The notes under the pieces: model-generated | What the model was told of the DNA's origin: nothing | The model's input: the letters and a program-made list of their open reading frames with translations, nothing else | Database searches by the model: none | NCBI RefSeq assembly: GCF_900167435.1 | Contig: NZ_FUWS01000010.1 | Span: forward strand, 1-64,000 | Direction of reading: 5' to 3' | DNA: 64,000 nucleotides | Origin: Marinactinospora thermotolerans DSM 45154 | GTDB lineage: Bacteria > Actinomycetota > Actinomycetes > Streptosporangiales > Streptosporangiaceae | Translations under genes and position numbers: made by a program | Shown here: piece by piece, positions 8,126 through 21,497 of the stretch | Position numbering within the stretch: position 1 is the first letter of the stretch | How the letters are laid out: each line of letters opens with the position of its first letter

Positions 8126-8728
8126 TCAGCCGGTGACCGCCGGGGTGTGGTGCGTCATGACGTGTTCCACCAGCGTTATCAACACGTCCTTGGCGGATTC
8201 GCGGCTGCGCGCGTCCGCCATCAGGATCGGCACGTCCGGCCCGGTCCCGATGGCCTCGCGGACCTCGTGCTCGGTGTAGGCGTGGGCCCCGTCGAAGCGG
8301 TTGACCGCGATGACGAAGGGAACGCCCCTGCGTTCGAAGAAGTCCACGGCGTGGAAGCAGGTCTCCAGGCGCCGGGTGTCGGCGAGGACGACCGCCCCCA
8401 GGGCGCCTTGGGCCAGTTCCTCCCACATGAACCAGAAACGGTCCTGGCCGGGAGTGCCGAACAGGTAGAGGACGACTCCGTCGCTGATGGTGATGCGGCC
8501 GAAATCCAATGCGACGGTCGTGGTCGTCTTCTCCTCGACCCCGTTGAGATCATCGATGCCGAGGCTCGCCTCGGTCATCACCTCCTCGGTGCTGAGCGGG
8601 GTGATCTCGCTGACCGAGCCCACCAGCGTCGTTTTCCCGGCGCCGAATCCGCCAGCGATCAGGATCTTGACCGCTAGGGGGATCACCTCGGTGCCGGCCT
8701 CTTCCTCAGAGCCTACGGATGCCATCAA
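8126..8728 (-). CDS. cvnD: Conservon small GTPase (CvnD)
   Basis: A 200-residue Ras-like GTPase, last gene of the conservon. The P-loop is GGFGAGKTT (about 26-34), the G3 region is GTPGQDRFWFMW, and the G4 motif is NRFD in place of NKxD. In this family GTP binding is thought to signal downstream of the membrane sensor with roadblock and DUF742 partners. The gene overlaps the end of cvnC by 23 bases, so the whole operon is tightly coupled. In Streptomyces, conservons can be followed by a cytochrome P450; here a CbiX-like gene follows after about 110 bases. Confidence 0.92.
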   Translation of the reverse strand: MMASVGSEEEAGTEVIPLAVKILIAGGFGAGKTTLVGSVSEITPLSTEEVMTEASLGIDDLNGVEEKTTTTVALDFGRITISDGVVLYLFGTPGQDRFWFMWEELAQGALGAVVLADTRRLETCFHAVDFFERRGVPFVIAVNRFDGAHAYTEHEVREAIGTGPDVPILMADARSRESAKDVLITLVEHVMTHHTPAVTG

Positions 8729-9149
8729 GTACCGCCTGAAGTACGTTCATTTGAGGGGGTTGCGCGGTGGGTAGCGGGGCGCGCGCGAGAACGGCGCCCC
8801 TGCTGATGAGATCGCCCAACAGCACCTTGATCACGGTGAGCGGGATATCCAGGTGCGCGGAGATCTCCGCGACGGAGAGCGGTCGCCGGCACAGTTGCAG
8901 GATCGCCTCGTGCTCGGGTTCCAGGGTGCCCTGCTCAACGTGTTGACGCGCCGCGACGACAACGCTGATCAGGTCCAGTTCGATCGAGCCCGGACGGGTC
9001 CGGCCACCCGTCATGGTGTAAGGACGCACCAGGGGGCCGGCCGCGGCGTCGGGGAGAGAGTCACCGGGTTGCGGCTCGGCGCCCTCGTCCGCTCCGCGCG
9101 GCAGGCGGGAGGGCAGAGCACCGAGCCGGTTCTCCCCTGAGTGCATCAT
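8706..9149 (-). CDS. cvnC: Conservon DUF742 protein (CvnC)
   Basis: A 147-residue DUF742 protein with VRPYTMTGGRTRPG (about 41-54), the winged-helix-like RPLSVAEISAHLDIPLTVIK followed by VLLGDLISRG, and the closing VLQAVLDGIRRL. It starts at ATG 9149, overlapping the cvnB stop as ATGA, and ends inside cvnD. The first 40 residues are Pro/Ala/Gly-rich and probably disordered. By family it joins the CvnA-CvnB-CvnD membrane-associated complex, perhaps as a DNA-binding-like adaptor. DNA binding is not shown by the sequence. Confidence 0.93.
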   Translation of the reverse strand: MMHSGENRLGALPSRLPRGADEGAEPQPGDSLPDAAAGPLVRPYTMTGGRTRPGSIELDLISVVVAARQHVEQGTLEPEHEAILQLCRRPLSVAEISAHLDIPLTVIKVLLGDLISRGAVLARAPLPTAQPPQMNVLQAVLDGIRRL

Positions 9150-9583
9150 GACCTGCTGCCGCCGACGACGCCGGCGGACTCAGGAAAGCGTGGCGCGGTA
9201 CTGAGGAACTGACCGACCCGCTTGATCCGCATGTTCATCTCGTAGGCGACGAGGCCGACATCCGCGTCCTCGGAGGCGAGGACCGCGAGACAGGCTCCCT
9301 CGCCCGCCGCGGTCACGAACAGGTAGGCGTGCTCCATCTCCACGACGGTCTGCCGAACGGCGCCTCCTCCGAAGTGGCGCCCCGTGCCCCGTGCCAGGCT
9401 CTGGAAGGCCGACGCCACCGCCGAAAGGTGTTCACCGTCTTCGGCCAGCAGGTCACGGGAACGGCCGATGAGAAGCCCATCAGCGGACAACACGATGGCG
9501 TGGTCCGCGCCGACCACGCGGTCGACCAGGTCGTCGAGCAGCCAGTTCAGGTCTCCCGTAGCGTTGCTCATCTCCACCATCAT
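9146..9583 (-). CDS. cvnB: Conservon roadblock/LC7-domain protein (CvnB)
   Basis: A 145-residue roadblock/LC7 protein: LNWLLDDLVDRV, then HAIVLSADGLLIGRS (about 28-42), and a beta-rich C-terminal half with YLFVTAAGEGACLAVLA. Such proteins regulate Ras-like GTPases and, in conservons, connect the sensor ATPase to CvnD. It starts at ATG 9583, overlapping the cvnA stop codon by four bases (ATGA), and ends with ATGA into cvnC. A second ATG three bases... two codons in could also serve; the difference is trivial. Confidence 0.93.
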   Translation of the reverse strand: MMVEMSNATGDLNWLLDDLVDRVVGADHAIVLSADGLLIGRSRDLLAEDGEHLSAVASAFQSLARGTGRHFGGGAVRQTVVEMEHAYLFVTAAGEGACLAVLASEDADVGLVAYEMNMRIKRVGQFLSTAPRFPESAGVVGGSRS

Positions 9584-12099
9584 TCACTCTCTTCAGTGTG
9601 GTCACCGGCCGGTCGGCCGATGTCCCCGTCACCGCTACGCGCGGTGGTCGCTGAGCCGGGATGGTCGCCCTCCCCGACCTTCCAGGCACCCTCCAGCGGT
9701 TCAGAGGGCGGATCACCGAGGTCTTCGGCCCGACCTCGTCGGGTGCCGCTTTGGAAGGCGTCCATCACGCGACGCGCCTCCTCGGGAGAGCGGATCGTGC
9801 TCGGCCACACGCCGTCCGCCGCGCCCTGCGCCGTCTCCTGCCGCAGCTGGGGCGCCAGATTGGCCTGTCTGCGCCGTTTGGGTAGCTCCGGGCGGTCAGC
9901 GGACTTCGACGGCGCCGCGGTCGCGGACCCGTTCGTCGGCCGTGTGGGCAGCGTGGGACGGGACGCGGTGGGAGCGGAGACCAACGCGTCCTCGCGCCGC
10001 CCGGCCGTGTCAGTGACGGCCGGGCGGGAGCGGATGACCGGTCGCGGGGGCGGGGGCGACGCCGGTGGCCGGGGCTCGGGCCGGTCGTCGCGCGGTGCGA
10101 GCAGATCGGCCGCGCCCGGCCGGGCGAGCGGCTCTTCGCCCGGCAGCGGGGAGTCGGAGTGCTCACCGGAGGCGATGAGCTCCGCGGGGATGAGGATCAC
10201 CGCGCGGGTTCCCCCATAGGGGGAGCTGCACAGCCGGACGTTGATGTCGTGTTTGGCCGCCAGGCGCGCCACGACGAACAGGCCGAGCCGGGTGTCCTCG
10301 TTGATCGCCATGACGTCGAACTCCGGAGCGCCGGAGAGGGTCTCATTGGCCTCGGCGTAGTCGTCCTCGCCCATGCCCAGCCCCCGGTCCTCGACCTCCA
10401 CGACGACCCCCTTGGGGACGATCTCGCTGTGGATGTGCACCTTGGTGTGGGGCGGGGAGAACGCGGTGGCGTTCTCGACGAGTTCGGCGACCAGGTGGAT
10501 GACGTCGGCGACGACGGCACCGCGGAGCGAGAGGTTGGGGACGACCTTCAACTTGACCCGGGCGTACTCCTCGGTCTCGGAGATCGCGCCGCGCAGGATG
10601 TCGACGAGAGGGATCGGGTTGCGCCAGCGCCGGCCCGGTTGGGAGCCGCCGAGGATGATGAGGTTCTCGGCGTTGCGCCGGCCCCGGGTGGCGAGGTGGT
10701 CGAGCTGGAACAGGTGCTCGAGCAGGTCCGGGTCCTCTTCCTCGCGTTCGACACGGTCGAGGAGCTGGAGCTGGCGCTGCACGAGGGACTGGTTGCGGTG
10801 GGCGATGCCGAGGAAGACCCGGTTGGCGCCCTCGCGGATCTCGGCCTGCTTCACCGCCGCGGCCACCGCGGTGCGCTGCGCCGTGTTGAACGCGTCGGCC
10901 ACCTGGCCGACCTCGTCGGTGCCGTAGTCGAGCTGTTTCATCTCGGCGTCGAGGTCGACGGACTCGCCCTCGCCGAGCCGGTGCACGATCCGCGGCAGGT
11001 CCTCGTGGGCGATGCTCAGGGTATCGGCGCGCAGCCGGACCAGTCGCCTGGTCAGGCGGTTGGCCGAACGCGACGCGACCATGTAGGCGAGCGTGGCCGC
11101 GAACAGGGAGAGCAGTCCGGCTCCCAAAGCGGTGGTGAACATCTGCGCGCTGGCGCTGTCGGTGGCGTTGATCGCGGTCTGGATCTGGGTCTCGCCGAGG
11201 ACCACCATGGCGGCGTCGACGGAGTCGGCCGCCTCACGCCAGGCATCGCCCTCGACGGGGAGGTCGCGGGAGGTGGACTGCTGCCCTGTGATGGGGTCCA
11301 CGGTGACCTCGGGTTCGTATGCCGCCACCCGGTCGGCCAGGCGGTTGATCTCGGCCCAGCCCTCGGCACTGGTCATGCGGGTGTAGGCGGTGAAGGAGGA
11401 GCCGCCGAGCACCGGACCGGTGACCTCCATGCGATAACGGAGGTTGACGATGTTGGCGGCGAAACGGGTCTGCTCCTCCGGGCTGAGCTCGCCACGGGCG
11501 GCCGCCCCCGTCAACAGCGCGTCGGCCCGGGAGAACAGTTCCTGCGCCCGCAGCAGGGAGACCGCGTCACCGATCTGGGCGACGGACTGGCCGTCCTCCA
11601 GGAGACGCCCCTTGGCCTCGTAGAAGGCGTAGGCGTCGGTGACGATGCCCCCGTAGGCGTCGATCGCGGCGTCGGGGTCGAGCTCGCCGGCGACCACGCT
11701 CTCGCGCACCTGGGAACGGGACTCCAGGGCGTTGACGAACGTCACCGCGCGACGGCGTAGGGCCTCGTCGCTCTCCTCAAGGTCCCCGGCCTTCTCCTGG
11801 AAGCCGCGCACCGCGTCGTCGGTGATGTCGGCCTGCTCCCGCAGGACCTGGAGGGATTCCGTCGAGGGATCACCGAGGTAGGCCAGGGCGAGGCGGCGTT
11901 CGTGCTGGAGCTGGACGACGGCCCGGTACAGATCCAGGCCGATCTTTCCGTCCTCGGTCGCCGTGCGCAGTGAGAACGCCTGGACCAGGGTCGCACCGCT
12001 CAATATCACGAACAGCAACAGGGATGTGATGCTGGGGATCAGCACGATCCTGTTGAGCTGCGATCTGATACTGCGGCCGGTACCGCCCGATTGGCCCAT
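9580..12099 (-). CDS. cvnA: Conservon membrane sensor ATPase/histidine kinase (CvnA)
   Basis: First gene of the conservon, 839 residues. Membrane helix at about 15-42, extracytoplasmic NIT-like helical domain to about 315, second membrane helix (about 316-340), linker, and a GHKL ATPase with N box AELVENATAFSP (about 540) and G box VEDRGLGM (about 570). From about 650 to the end is a Pro/Arg/Ser-rich, probably disordered tail missing in the paralog. I start it at ATG 12099 because GGGAGGAG lies just upstream and the first residues then match the paralog; an ATG at 12276 would add 59 non-conserved residues. It should sense an unknown signal at the membrane and control CvnB, CvnC and CvnD. Confidence 0.92.
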   Translation of the reverse strand: MGQSGGTGRSIRSQLNRIVLIPSITSLLLFVILSGATLVQAFSLRTATEDGKIGLDLYRAVVQLQHERRLALAYLGDPSTESLQVLREQADITDDAVRGFQEKAGDLEESDEALRRRAVTFVNALESRSQVRESVVAGELDPDAAIDAYGGIVTDAYAFYEAKGRLLEDGQSVAQIGDAVSLLRAQELFSRADALLTGAAARGELSPEEQTRFAANIVNLRYRMEVTGPVLGGSSFTAYTRMTSAEGWAEINRLADRVAAYEPEVTVDPITGQQSTSRDLPVEGDAWREAADSVDAAMVVLGETQIQTAINATDSASAQMFTTALGAGLLSLFAATLAYMVASRSANRLTRRLVRLRADTLSIAHEDLPRIVHRLGEGESVDLDAEMKQLDYGTDEVGQVADAFNTAQRTAVAAAVKQAEIREGANRVFLGIAHRNQSLVQRQLQLLDRVEREEEDPDLLEHLFQLDHLATRGRRNAENLIILGGSQPGRRWRNPIPLVDILRGAISETEEYARVKLKVVPNLSLRGAVVADVIHLVAELVENATAFSPPHTKVHIHSEIVPKGVVVEVEDRGLGMGEDDYAEANETLSGAPEFDVMAINEDTRLGLFVVARLAAKHDINVRLCSSPYGGTRAVILIPAELIASGEHSDSPLPGEEPLARPGAADLLAPRDDRPEPRPPASPPPPRPVIRSRPAVTDTAGRREDALVSAPTASRPTLPTRPTNGSATAAPSKSADRPELPKRRRQANLAPQLRQETAQGAADGVWPSTIRSPEEARRVMDAFQSGTRRGRAEDLGDPPSEPLEGAWKVGEGDHPGSATTARSGDGDIGRPAGDHTEESE
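10801..10910. repeat. 110-bp exact repeat, copy 2 (inside cvnA)
   Basis: Identical over 110 bases to 5560-5669, in the same frame of the paralogous sensor gene. It covers the linker between the second membrane helix and the ATPase core. See the first copy. Confidence 0.9.
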
Positions 12100-12463
12100 C
12101 AAGCTCCTCCCACGCTGGGCACGCGGGCATCGCCATGCGCCGGGATGGCGCCGGACGCTGCCGGGAGCGAGGAGGGGATCGGTCCCTCCTCGGAGCGCGA
12201 CCTGGCACGCACGCCCGTCTCCCGGCCCGGCTTGGCCCGCCCCTTGGTCACGTTCCGCTAGGGAGAGCGCACCCAAGGTGCCCGCAGGAACTGGACGCTA
12301 CAGCATCAGGGCAGGCCTTGACGCCGCTTCGTCGGATTCGGTACCGAGTAAGCGACTCAGGCCGGCATTCGTCCATATTCCGGTTCGTCTCACCGGAAAA
12401 GCTACCGAAACAGCAGTGGGCGGAGGACACCTCTCCCACGCCCACCCGCCGTCCGGGCGTCGC
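12100..12463. other. Intergenic region upstream of the conservon
   Basis: These 364 bases separate argH (ending at 12464) from cvnA and should carry the conservon promoter. Besides the blocks at 12294-12356 it has an AT-richer patch at about 12365-12410. No open frame has coding character, and I find no convincing standard -35/-10 pair. Confidence 0.5.
12294..12356 (-). promoter_or_regulatory. Upstream blocks shared with the reduced conservon (copy 2)
   Basis: Plus-strand blocks GACGCTAC (12294-12301), GACGCCGCTTCGT (12320-12332) and GTAAGCGAC (12348-12356) match 6968-7023 in sequence and order. They lie about 195-257 bases before the cvnA start. Block spacing is 18 and 15 bases here, against 7 and 19 in the other copy. 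A common regulator or shared descent of the promoter would explain them. Confidence 0.45.
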
Positions 12464-14182
<1,719 letters not shown>

Positions 14183-14710
14183 TCACCGCCGGTTGGCCAG
14201 CCGCAGCAGCGCGGACGCCAGTTCCTCGCCCCCCTGGGGGTCCCGGGAGATCACCAGGATGGTGTCGTCTCCGGCGATGGTGCCCAGGATGGCGGGGATG
14301 TCGGTGTGGTCGATCGCCGAGGCCAGGTACTGCGCCGCCCCCGGAGGGGTGCGGACGATGACCATGTTGGCCGAGGACTCCGCCGATACCAGCAGGTCCT
14401 CGGCGAGACGGGTCAGACGCGAGTTGGACACGTGTCCCAGATCCAGGTTGTCGGGGCGCGCCCGCTGGAGGCGCTCACCGCCTTCCCCGGGCAGGACGTA
14501 GACCAGGCTTCCGTCGACGGTGCGCAGTTTGACCGCCCCCAGCTCGTCCAGGTCCCTCGACAAGGTGGCCTGGGTGACCTGGACACCGGACTCGGCCAGC
14601 AGCTTCGCCAGTTCGCTTTGGGAACGGACGTCGTTCTTCGTCAGCACCTCGGTGATCCGGGCGTGCCGCGCGGCCTTCGTCATGGGGGTGGGGGCACCGC
14701 CGACGTTCAT
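14183..14710 (-). CDS. argR: Arginine repressor
   Basis: Arginine-dependent DNA-binding repressor of arginine genes. The 175-residue protein has an N-terminal winged helix (about 10-80) with [13 protein letters not shown] and [18 protein letters not shown], and a C-terminal oligomerisation and arginine-binding domain with the [15 protein letters not shown] segment (about 145-160). The first nine residues may be dispensable if the ATG at MTKAARHA is used. It is the fifth gene of the arg operon, 69 bases after argD; the expected targets are the ARG-box-like sites before argC. argF, usually between argD and argR, is absent. Confidence 0.95.
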   Translation of the reverse strand: MNVGGAPTPMTKAARHARITEVLTKNDVRSQSELAKLLAESGVQVTQATLSRDLDELGAVKLRTVDGSLVYVLPGEGGERLQRARPDNLDLGHVSNSRLTRLAEDLLVSAESSANMVIVRTPPGAAQYLASAIDHTDIPAILGTIAGDDTILVISRDPQGGEELASALLRLANRR

Positions 14711-14779
14711 CGTCGCCCGTCCTCTCGGATGGGGGAGGCGCCCGAACGCCTCTTCGGGATCACGGGAACACGGTCGGGC

Positions 14780-15982
14780 TCAGCCATCCTGTCCTCCCCC
14801 ACCGGCCTCCTGGAGGATGGCCGGCAACGCTCGGACGAACCCCTCGACCTCGCCGGGGGTGATGGTCAGCGGAGGGGCGACGCGCACGATGTCGGGCGCG
14901 ACCGCGTTGACCAGGAAACCGTGGCGGGCGGCGGCGCTTTGCACCTCGACGGCGGCCGGTTCGGCGAGCAGCAGCGCGCGCCACAGCCCCGTGCCGCGCA
15001 CCCCGAGGAGCAGCGGATCCGCCACCTCCTCGACGCCCGCGGCCAGCAGTTCACCGGTGCGGGCGGCGTTGGTGAGCAGGTCCGCACGCTCGATCGTGTC
15101 CAGCACGGCGAGCGCGGCCGCGGCGGCGACCGGGTTACCGCCGAAGGTGGAGCCGTGGTCGCCCTTGGCGAACGCTTCACCGTAGCGGCCGAACCCGACA
15201 CAGGCCCCGATGGGCAGCCCGCCGGCGAGTCCCTTGGCGAGGGTGAGCACATCGGGCAGCACACCGGCCGCCTGGTGGGCGAACCAGTGTCCGGTACGGC
15301 CGACGCCGCTTTGGATCTCGTCCAGGACGAAGGCCGCGCCGGTGGCGTCACAGACCTCGCGCACGTCGGCGAGGTAGCCCGCGGGCGGCGTGACGATGCC
15401 CGCCTCGCCCTGGGTGGGCTCGACGAAGACCGCGATGGTGGAGTCGTCGACCGCCTCGCGCAACGCGTCGCCGTCTCCATAGGGGACGAAGCGCACGTCC
15501 ATCCCGAACGGGCCGAAGGGGTCGCGGATGGCCGCCTTGCCGGTGATCGCGAGAGCGCCGGAGGTGCGACCGTGGAAGCTCGCGACCGTGGAGACGATGT
15601 GGTCGCGTCCGGGCCCGGCGGCCCGCTTGACCAGTTTCAGCGCCGCCTCGTTCGCCTCGGTGCCGGAGTTGGCGAAGAAGACCCGGGCCTGCGCGCCCAG
15701 CAGGCCGAGGAGACGCTCGGCCAGTTCGACCTCGCGTTCGTGCAGGAACAGGTTGCTGGTGTGCGCCAGTGTGGCGACCTGTTCGGTGACGGCCTTGACC
15801 AGGGCCGGGTGGCCGTGGCCGAGGGTGGAGACCGCGATCCCCGCGATGAGGTCGAGGTAGCGTCTGCCCTCGACGTCCCAGACGTGGTTGCCCTCGCCTC
15901 GGGCCAGCGCGATGGGCGGGGTGCCGTAGTTGGGCATCAGCGCGGCCTCGAAGCGCGCCTGAAGGGCGGTCGTGGCGCTCAT
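14780..15982 (-). CDS. argD: Acetylornithine aminotransferase
   Basis: PLP-dependent conversion of N-acetylglutamate semialdehyde to N-acetylornithine. The 400-residue protein has the class III aminotransferase motifs: [14 protein letters not shown] (about 106-119), [10 protein letters not shown] (about 135-144), [11 protein letters not shown] (221-231), and the PLP lysine K250 in TLAKGLAGG. It starts at ATG 15982, overlapping the argB stop (ATGA), so the two genes are translationally coupled. Confidence 0.96.
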   Translation of the reverse strand: MSATTALQARFEAALMPNYGTPPIALARGEGNHVWDVEGRRYLDLIAGIAVSTLGHGHPALVKAVTEQVATLAHTSNLFLHEREVELAERLLGLLGAQARVFFANSGTEANEAALKLVKRAAGPGRDHIVSTVASFHGRTSGALAITGKAAIRDPFGPFGMDVRFVPYGDGDALREAVDDSTIAVFVEPTQGEAGIVTPPAGYLADVREVCDATGAAFVLDEIQSGVGRTGHWFAHQAAGVLPDVLTLAKGLAGGLPIGACVGFGRYGEAFAKGDHGSTFGGNPVAAAAALAVLDTIERADLLTNAARTGELLAAGVEEVADPLLLGVRGTGLWRALLLAEPAAVEVQSAAARHGFLVNAVAPDIVRVAPPLTITPGEVEGFVRALPAILQEAGGGGQDG

Positions 15983-16895
15983 GCGTCCTCTCCTGCGGTG
16001 GCGGCGACCGGTTCGTCCGACTCGGCGACGACCATGGTGCCGATCCCGTCGTTGGTGAACATCTCCAGCAGCATCGCGTTGGGCAGCCGCCCGTCCAGGA
16101 CGTGGGCCTGGGGGACCCCGCCCCGCACCGCGCGCAGGCACGCCTCCATCTTGGGCACCATGCCCGAGGAGAGGTGGGGCAGCAGCTCCTCGAGCTCACC
16201 GGCCGTGAGCCGGCTGATGAGACGGGAGTTGGTCGGGTAGTCGGCGTAAAGCCCTTCGACGTCGGTGAGCATGATGAGCTTACTCGCGTCGAGACCGACG
16301 GCCAGCGCCGCGGCCGCGGTGTCGGCGTTGACGTTGTAGACGCCGTCGTCGGAGCGCGCGATGCTGGAGATGACGGGGATGCGCCCGTCGTCCAGCAGGG
16401 TGTTGACGGCGCCGGGCTGGACGTCGACGACCTCGCCGACCAGACCGATGTCCACGGGCTCGCCGTCGACGATGGCGGGCTTGCGTTCGGCGGTGAACAG
16501 GTGCGCGTCCTCACCGGACATCCCGACCGCGAACGGACCGTGGGCGTTGATCAGGCCGACGATCTCGCGGTTGACCTGGCCGACCAGCACCATCCGCACG
16601 ATGTCCATCGTCTCGGGCGTGGTGACCCGCAGTCCGCCGGCGAAGGTGCTCTCCACCCCCAGCCGGTTCAGGTGCGCGTTGATCTGGGGTCCGCCCCCGT
16701 GCACGACCACCGGGCGCAGCCCCGCGTGCAGGAGGAACACGATGTTCTCGGCGAAGCCGGCGCGCAGCTCCGGCGAGGTCATGGCGTTGCCGCCGTACTT
16801 GACCACGACGGTGTGGCCGTGGAAGCGGGTGAGCCAGGGAAGCGCCTCGAGGAGGACGTTGGCCTTGTCCAGGGCCTGCTGGTGGACGCGGGAGA

Positions 16896-16899
<4 letters not shown>
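15979..16899 (-). CDS. argB: Acetylglutamate kinase
   Basis: Phosphorylates N-acetylglutamate, the second step of the cyclic arginine pathway and usually the arginine-inhibited one. The 306-residue amino-acid kinase has [10 protein letters not shown] (31-40) with the phosphate-binding lysine K34, [10 protein letters not shown] (64-73) and the nucleotide-binding C-terminal half. Start ATG 16899 forms an ATGA overlap with argJ; a longer frame to 16953 would run into argJ and is rejected. The N-terminal extension seen in arginine-sensitive enzymes is present (about 25 residues before the kinase core). Confidence 0.96.
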
Positions 16900-20645
<3,746 letters not shown>

Positions 20646-20859
20646 GTCGTCTTCCCCTGGACTCCTGTGTGCTGGCATGACGACACGGATCCACGGCGCC
20701 GCAGAAGGGGCGCAACGGGCCGGTCGCCGACAGCGTACCTGTGCGGCCTTTGCGGAGGTATGCACGGTTCGACATCAGCCTGGGCGCCCTGCTCCCCTCG
20801 AAGGGGGGGAGGACAGGACACCCGGATCATGGGATGGCCGAGGTTTCACTCGGGCGCGG

Positions 20860-21384
20860 TCACGTAGTTCGTTCCCGCGCGTGGTCACGCAGCGTCCGAG
20901 CGTGGTCGGCGAGATCGCGCAGCGCGCCCTTCCCCAAGGGCTGCAACACGTGCAGCCGCAACAGCTCGACGTGTCTGCGCCGCGCCTGCTCGGCCAGCTC
21001 CAGCCCCTCGGGGGTGAGCACCGCATAGGTGACCCTCCGGTCCGAGGGACAGGACTGGCGCGCGAGGTAGCCGTTGCGTTCGAGCCGATCGGCGAGCTTG
21101 GTGAAACCACCACTGCTGAGACTGACCTCGCGGGCCAGCCGGCTCATCGGCAGTCGATGCTGCGGGGAACGCTGCAGTCTGAGCAGGACCTCAAACCATG
21201 GTCCCGACATGTCGTGGCCACAGGGATCGATACCGCGCAGCAGCAGCGGCCCCAGCGTGGTGAGGGCCTCGTGCAGCAGCCCCCACGCGGTGATCAGTTC
21301 GTCGTCGTCGATACACCCGCCGGCCCCTTCGCCGACGGGAGACTCCGTGTTCGTCTCCGTCGTCGTTTCCGTCTCCGTACTCAT
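20860..21384 (-). CDS. MarR-family transcriptional regulator
   Basis: A 174-residue MarR-type repressor. After a Thr/Glu-rich N-terminus (1-20), the winged helix-turn-helix is at about 65-125, with MSRLAREVSLSSGGFTKLADRLERNG as recognition region (read in two parts: helix SSGGFTKLADRL and wing CPSDRRVTYAVLTPEG). Long terminal helices would form the dimer. An inverted repeat lies 46-63 bases before the start, suggesting autoregulation. The downstream FAD oxidoreductase is the obvious additional target. The ligand is unknown. Confidence 0.88.
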   Translation of the reverse strand: MSTETETTTETNTESPVGEGAGGCIDDDELITAWGLLHEALTTLGPLLLRGIDPCGHDMSGPWFEVLLRLQRSPQHRLPMSRLAREVSLSSGGFTKLADRLERNGYLARQSCPSDRRVTYAVLTPEGLELAEQARRRHVELLRLHVLQPLGKGALRDLADHARTLRDHARERTT

Positions 21385-21429
21385 CGCCCCTCCCCGGCCA
21401 CCTCAGCGTGGCCGCGGGATACATCCTAT

Positions 21430-21447
21430 CTAGAAATATCTTTCCAG
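21430..21447 (-). promoter_or_regulatory. Probable MarR operator (inverted repeat)
   Basis: CTAGAAA-TATC-TTTCCAG (21430-21447) is an AT-rich inverted repeat with one mismatch, in an otherwise GC-rich region and 46 bases before the marR start. MarR-family proteins commonly bind such palindromes over their own promoters. Confidence 0.5.
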
Positions 21448-21455
21448 GAAGGGAA

Positions 21456-21490
21456 CGGGTGGGGCCGCCCCACAGCGCCGGCCCCACCCG
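21456..21490 (-). terminator. Hairpin terminator downstream of pheT
   Basis: A perfect 12-bp stem (21456-21467 with 21479-21490) with an 11-nt loop begins 8 bases after the pheT stop codon. No T tract. It ends the pheST transcript before the marR promoter. Confidence 0.7.
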
Positions 21491-21497
21491 TCGTGGT

